From contig JAFGJF010000548.1 in assembly GCA_016929205.1 (NCBI GenBank), positions 1 through 6,680 of the forward strand: 6,680 bases of DNA, given 5' to 3'. This document shows, one piece after another, positions 6,062-6,680 of this stretch. The DNA is from Anaerolineae bacterium (GTDB taxonomy: Bacteria > Chloroflexota > Anaerolineae > JAFGEY01). Positions within the stretch are counted from its first letter, which is position 1; each line of letters begins with the position of its first letter. The notes below the pieces were generated by a model. That model was not told where the DNA came from. It did no database searches and worked only from the letters and a program-made list of their open reading frames with translations. A program made the translations under genes and the position numbers.

Positions 6062-6098
6062 GTTTCGGCAAGGTTCGATCGTAATCGAGCCTCCGCGA

Positions 6099-6680
6099 CT
6101 AGATATGTTTCACATATCCGTCCAGCAGGTGCCACGGTTTAAAGCCGCAGGCCTGGTAAAGCCCTCGGGCGGCCTCGTTATTACCAAAGTGAGCGACCGT
6201 TGCGAATGCCATCCCGGCGGCAGCCATCTGCTGCATACCGTACAGGACGATTGCCCGCCCAAAACCACGGCGTCTGTGATCCTTGTGTGTACCTACCGGT
6301 TCGAACAGTCCGGTGCGGTTCAGATCATCGAACCAGATGATCGAAAAGGCCACGTAGGTGCCATCTGGTGCCTGGATGACCAATTCCCGTTCGGGTGCGT
6401 AGCCCGGAGATGCCATCACTTGCCGGTATAACTCGGGAGTCCAACCCACTCCCCCAAAGGCACCGTTATGCACATCAGCCAGGGCAGCAGCATCTTGAAG
6501 ACCTTGAGCCGACTGGAAGGAATAACCATCCGGCAGAGCAGGCACATCAACGGGTTTTATCTCCGTGCGGTTCAAGACATACGGTAATTCATCGTCTGCT
6601 TCCCAACCCAATGCCAGGAGGAGCTCAATTCGAGCTGTGTCGCCCTGGAATGCGTCCCCATAGATACAATCACCGTCAAT
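6099..6680 (-). CDS. GNAT family N-acetyltransferase, C-terminal part
   Basis: The frame is open to the right edge of the window, so the N-terminus is missing; 193 residues are visible. A TTG at 6611 has no ribosome site and the upstream residues read like protein ('GDTARIELLLALGWEADDEL'), so it is unlikely to be the start. Residues about 53-193 form a GNAT domain. The acetyl-CoA loop is 'HRRRGFGRAIVLYGMQQMA' (motif R-R-x-G-x-G/A near 136-141), followed by 'NNEAARGLYQACGFKP', the typical end of the fold. The preceding 'GWEADDELPYVLNRT' resembles the tail of a first GNAT domain, which suggests a tandem two-domain enzyme. The protein would transfer an acetyl group from acetyl-CoA to an amine; the substrate is unknown. 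It lies upstream of the membrane protein gene across a 209-base gap. Confidence 0.85.
   Translation of the reverse strand: MDGDCIYGDAFQGDTARIELLLALGWEADDELPYVLNRTEIKPVDVPALPDGYSFQSAQGLQDAAALADVHNGAFGGVGWTPELYRQVMASPGYAPERELVIQAPDGTYVAFSIIWFDDLNRTGLFEPVGTHKDHRRRGFGRAIVLYGMQQMAAAGMAFATVAHFGNNEAARGLYQACGFKPWHLLDGYVKHI

Larger units (their letters stand above)
5890..6098. other. Intergenic region upstream of the membrane protein gene
   Basis: This 209-base region between the GNAT stop and the small membrane protein start has no convincing long gene. It holds the minus-strand promoter candidate and inverted repeat described separately, a predicted leader of roughly 135 bases, and the ribosome site (GGAGG) of the membrane protein. 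A 24-codon reading frame with a weak start at 5960 ends at 5886 and overlaps the membrane protein ATG as ATGA; it may be chance. No terminator with a strong GC stem and T-run was seen for the GNAT gene. Confidence 0.5.

Overview
The window looks like moderately GC-rich bacterial chromosome. GTG and TTG starts occur, and most genes on the minus strand carry good Shine-Dalgarno sites. The families present (a DUF1624 acyltransferase-like membrane protein, an atypical SDR with the 'GGFG..C' signature, a split two-gene transketolase, a tandem-ACT protein, a GNAT protein) recall Chloroflexota or Actinomycetota. That is only an impression from family resemblance; no rRNA or other marker is present to settle it.

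Layout. Plus strand: the 3' part of a DUF1624/HGSNAT-like membrane protein (1-752) is followed by a short, damaged response-regulator receiver gene (794-1189). Everything else is on the minus strand, read from right to left: the C-terminal part of a GNAT acetyltransferase (6680-6099); a 209-base gap with a promoter candidate and an inverted repeat; a small three-helix membrane protein (5889-5572); a dienelactone-hydrolase-like alpha/beta hydrolase (5499-4564); then a tight block of a tandem-ACT protein (4469-4056), an apparently internally deleted methyltransferase (4045-3695), the transketolase N-terminal half (3728-3054), the transketolase C-terminal half (3061-2162), an atypical SDR (2126-1362), and a 39-codon stub resembling the N-terminus of a phosphotransferase (1309-1190).

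How the genes work together. The ACT-to-SDR block has gaps of at most 35 bases or overlaps, so it is probably one operon. The two transketolase halves should form one thiamine-diphosphate enzyme that moves a two-carbon ketol unit between sugars. The ACT protein could sense a small-molecule ligand, and the SDR could act on a related carbonyl or sugar, though its catalytic Tyr and Lys are replaced. The substrate cannot be read from the sequence.

The most striking point is the number of damaged genes next to intact ones. The receiver has lost an acidic-pocket residue, part of helix 1 and any output domain. The methyltransferase seems to have lost its whole SAM-binding core but stays in frame and overlaps the next gene. 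Two truncated genes meet tail to tail at 1189/1190, which suggests a rearrangement breakpoint or an assembly junction. No rRNA, tRNA, CRISPR array or intact mobile element was seen. No stretch over 300 bases lacks a gene.
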